This document shows, piece by piece, positions 5,423-5,793 of a stretch of DNA of 5,793 bases. The position numbers and the translations under genes were made by a program. Source of the stretch: Chitinophagaceae bacterium (GTDB taxonomy: Bacteria > Bacteroidota > Bacteroidia > Chitinophagales > Chitinophagaceae); assembly GCA_947459455.1 (NCBI GenBank), contig CANHEC010000168.1:1-5793 (forward strand), read 5' to 3'. The notes below the pieces were generated by a model. That model saw only the letters and a program-made list of their open reading frames with translations. It was not told the origin of the DNA and made no database searches. Each line of letters begins with the position of its first letter. Position 1 is the first letter of the stretch.

Positions 5423-5793
5423 CTATTGCCAGCGGTATAGCAACTTTGTCAGGCTTTGTACTTCCATATCGGCCAGCGCCGGCGGCAGTACCAGCTGCGG
5501 CTGGGTAGTGCGCAAAAACACTGCATGCATGCCGGCACGGCGGGCAAAGTGCAGGTCGCTCACATTATTGCCCACCATGAAGCTGCGCTGGAAATCGATG
5601 TCGGGGAAATCGGCCCTGGCCTGCAAAGCCATGCCAGCATTGGGTTTGCGGCAGGGGCTATCATCGGCTGTATCGGGACAGTAGTAAATGCCGTCGATGC
5701 GCCCGCCGGCTTCCTGCACGGCTTGCGTCATGCGGGTATGGATATTTTCCACATCTTCCCGTTTCGTTACACCTTTGCCAATGCCCTTTTGAT
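5423..5793 (-). CDS. HAD-IIIA family phosphatase, GmhB-like (heptose-bisphosphate phosphatase type), 5' end cut by window edge
   Basis: The reading frame is open to the right edge, so the N terminus, including the catalytic DxD, is missing. The visible part starts with Gln-Lys-Gly-Ile-Gly, matching the NQxGI loop after HAD motif II in D-glycero-D-manno-heptose 1,7-bisphosphate 7-phosphatase (GmhB) and histidinol-phosphatase relatives. Next come RIDGIYYCPD, the motif III region CRKPNAGM with its conserved Lys, and motif IV as MVGNNVSDLHFARRAGM. GmhB removes the C7 phosphate in ADP-heptose synthesis for lipopolysaccharide. Two features differ from classical GmhB. The metal-binding loop, usually Cys-X-His...Cys-X-Cys, is cut down to two cysteines about ten residues apart, with no His. 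Motif IV has Asn where GDxxxD would have its first Asp. A GTG at 5752 could be mistaken for a start, but the family homology clearly continues upstream of it. Superfamily is confident; the exact substrate is not. Confidence 0.82.
   Translation of the reverse strand, partial: QKGIGKGVTKREDVENIHTRMTQAVQEAGGRIDGIYYCPDTADDSPCRKPNAGMALQARADFPDIDFQRSFMVGNNVSDLHFARRAGMHAVFLRTTQPQLVLPPALADMEVQSLTKLLYRWQ

Overview
The window reads as ordinary chromosomal DNA from a member of the Bacteroidota, most likely Chitinophagaceae or a close relative. This is inferred from a secreted GIN-domain (DUF2807) protein, the lack of Shine-Dalgarno sequences before the starts, promoter -7 elements of the Bacteroidota type (TAnnTTTG), a short asparaginase-domain protein and a GmhB-like HAD phosphatase with the variant motif GNNxSD. 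I see no phage, transposon, CRISPR array, tRNA or rRNA.

Layout, left to right. Positions 2-607 (+) hold the C-terminal part of an exported GIN-domain beta-repeat protein, cut at the left edge. It is followed by a strong intrinsic terminator (635-670) and a second, weaker hairpin with a T-run (703-736). The rest of the 608-910 gap holds only a doubtful, stop-interrupted reading frame. All other genes are on the minus strand: a NorM-like MATE exporter (911-2248), a single-domain asparaginase-like protein (2380-2886), a di-iron membrane hydroxylase resembling alkylglycerol monooxygenase (3081-4361), an unrecognised lipoprotein (4488-5228) and the C-terminal part of a HAD-IIIA phosphatase (5423 to the right edge).

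The minus-strand genes lie in a row but do not look like a tight operon. Gaps are about 125-195 bases. The lipoprotein has a good promoter of its own and an intrinsic terminator just after it. The hydroxylase has a good -7 element placed for a short leader. The genes therefore look like separate transcription units, and no shared pathway is evident. Loosely, the hydroxylase (ether lipids), HAD phosphatase (heptose or sugar phosphate), lipoprotein and exporter all concern the envelope or lipids, but that grouping is inference.

There is no clear undescribed system here. The items most worth a second look are the bacterial AGMO-like hydroxylase, the one-domain asparaginase, the reduced metal loop and Asp-to-Asn change in the HAD protein, and the long C-rich, G-poor leader with three evenly spaced CTCAC boxes before the orphan lipoprotein.
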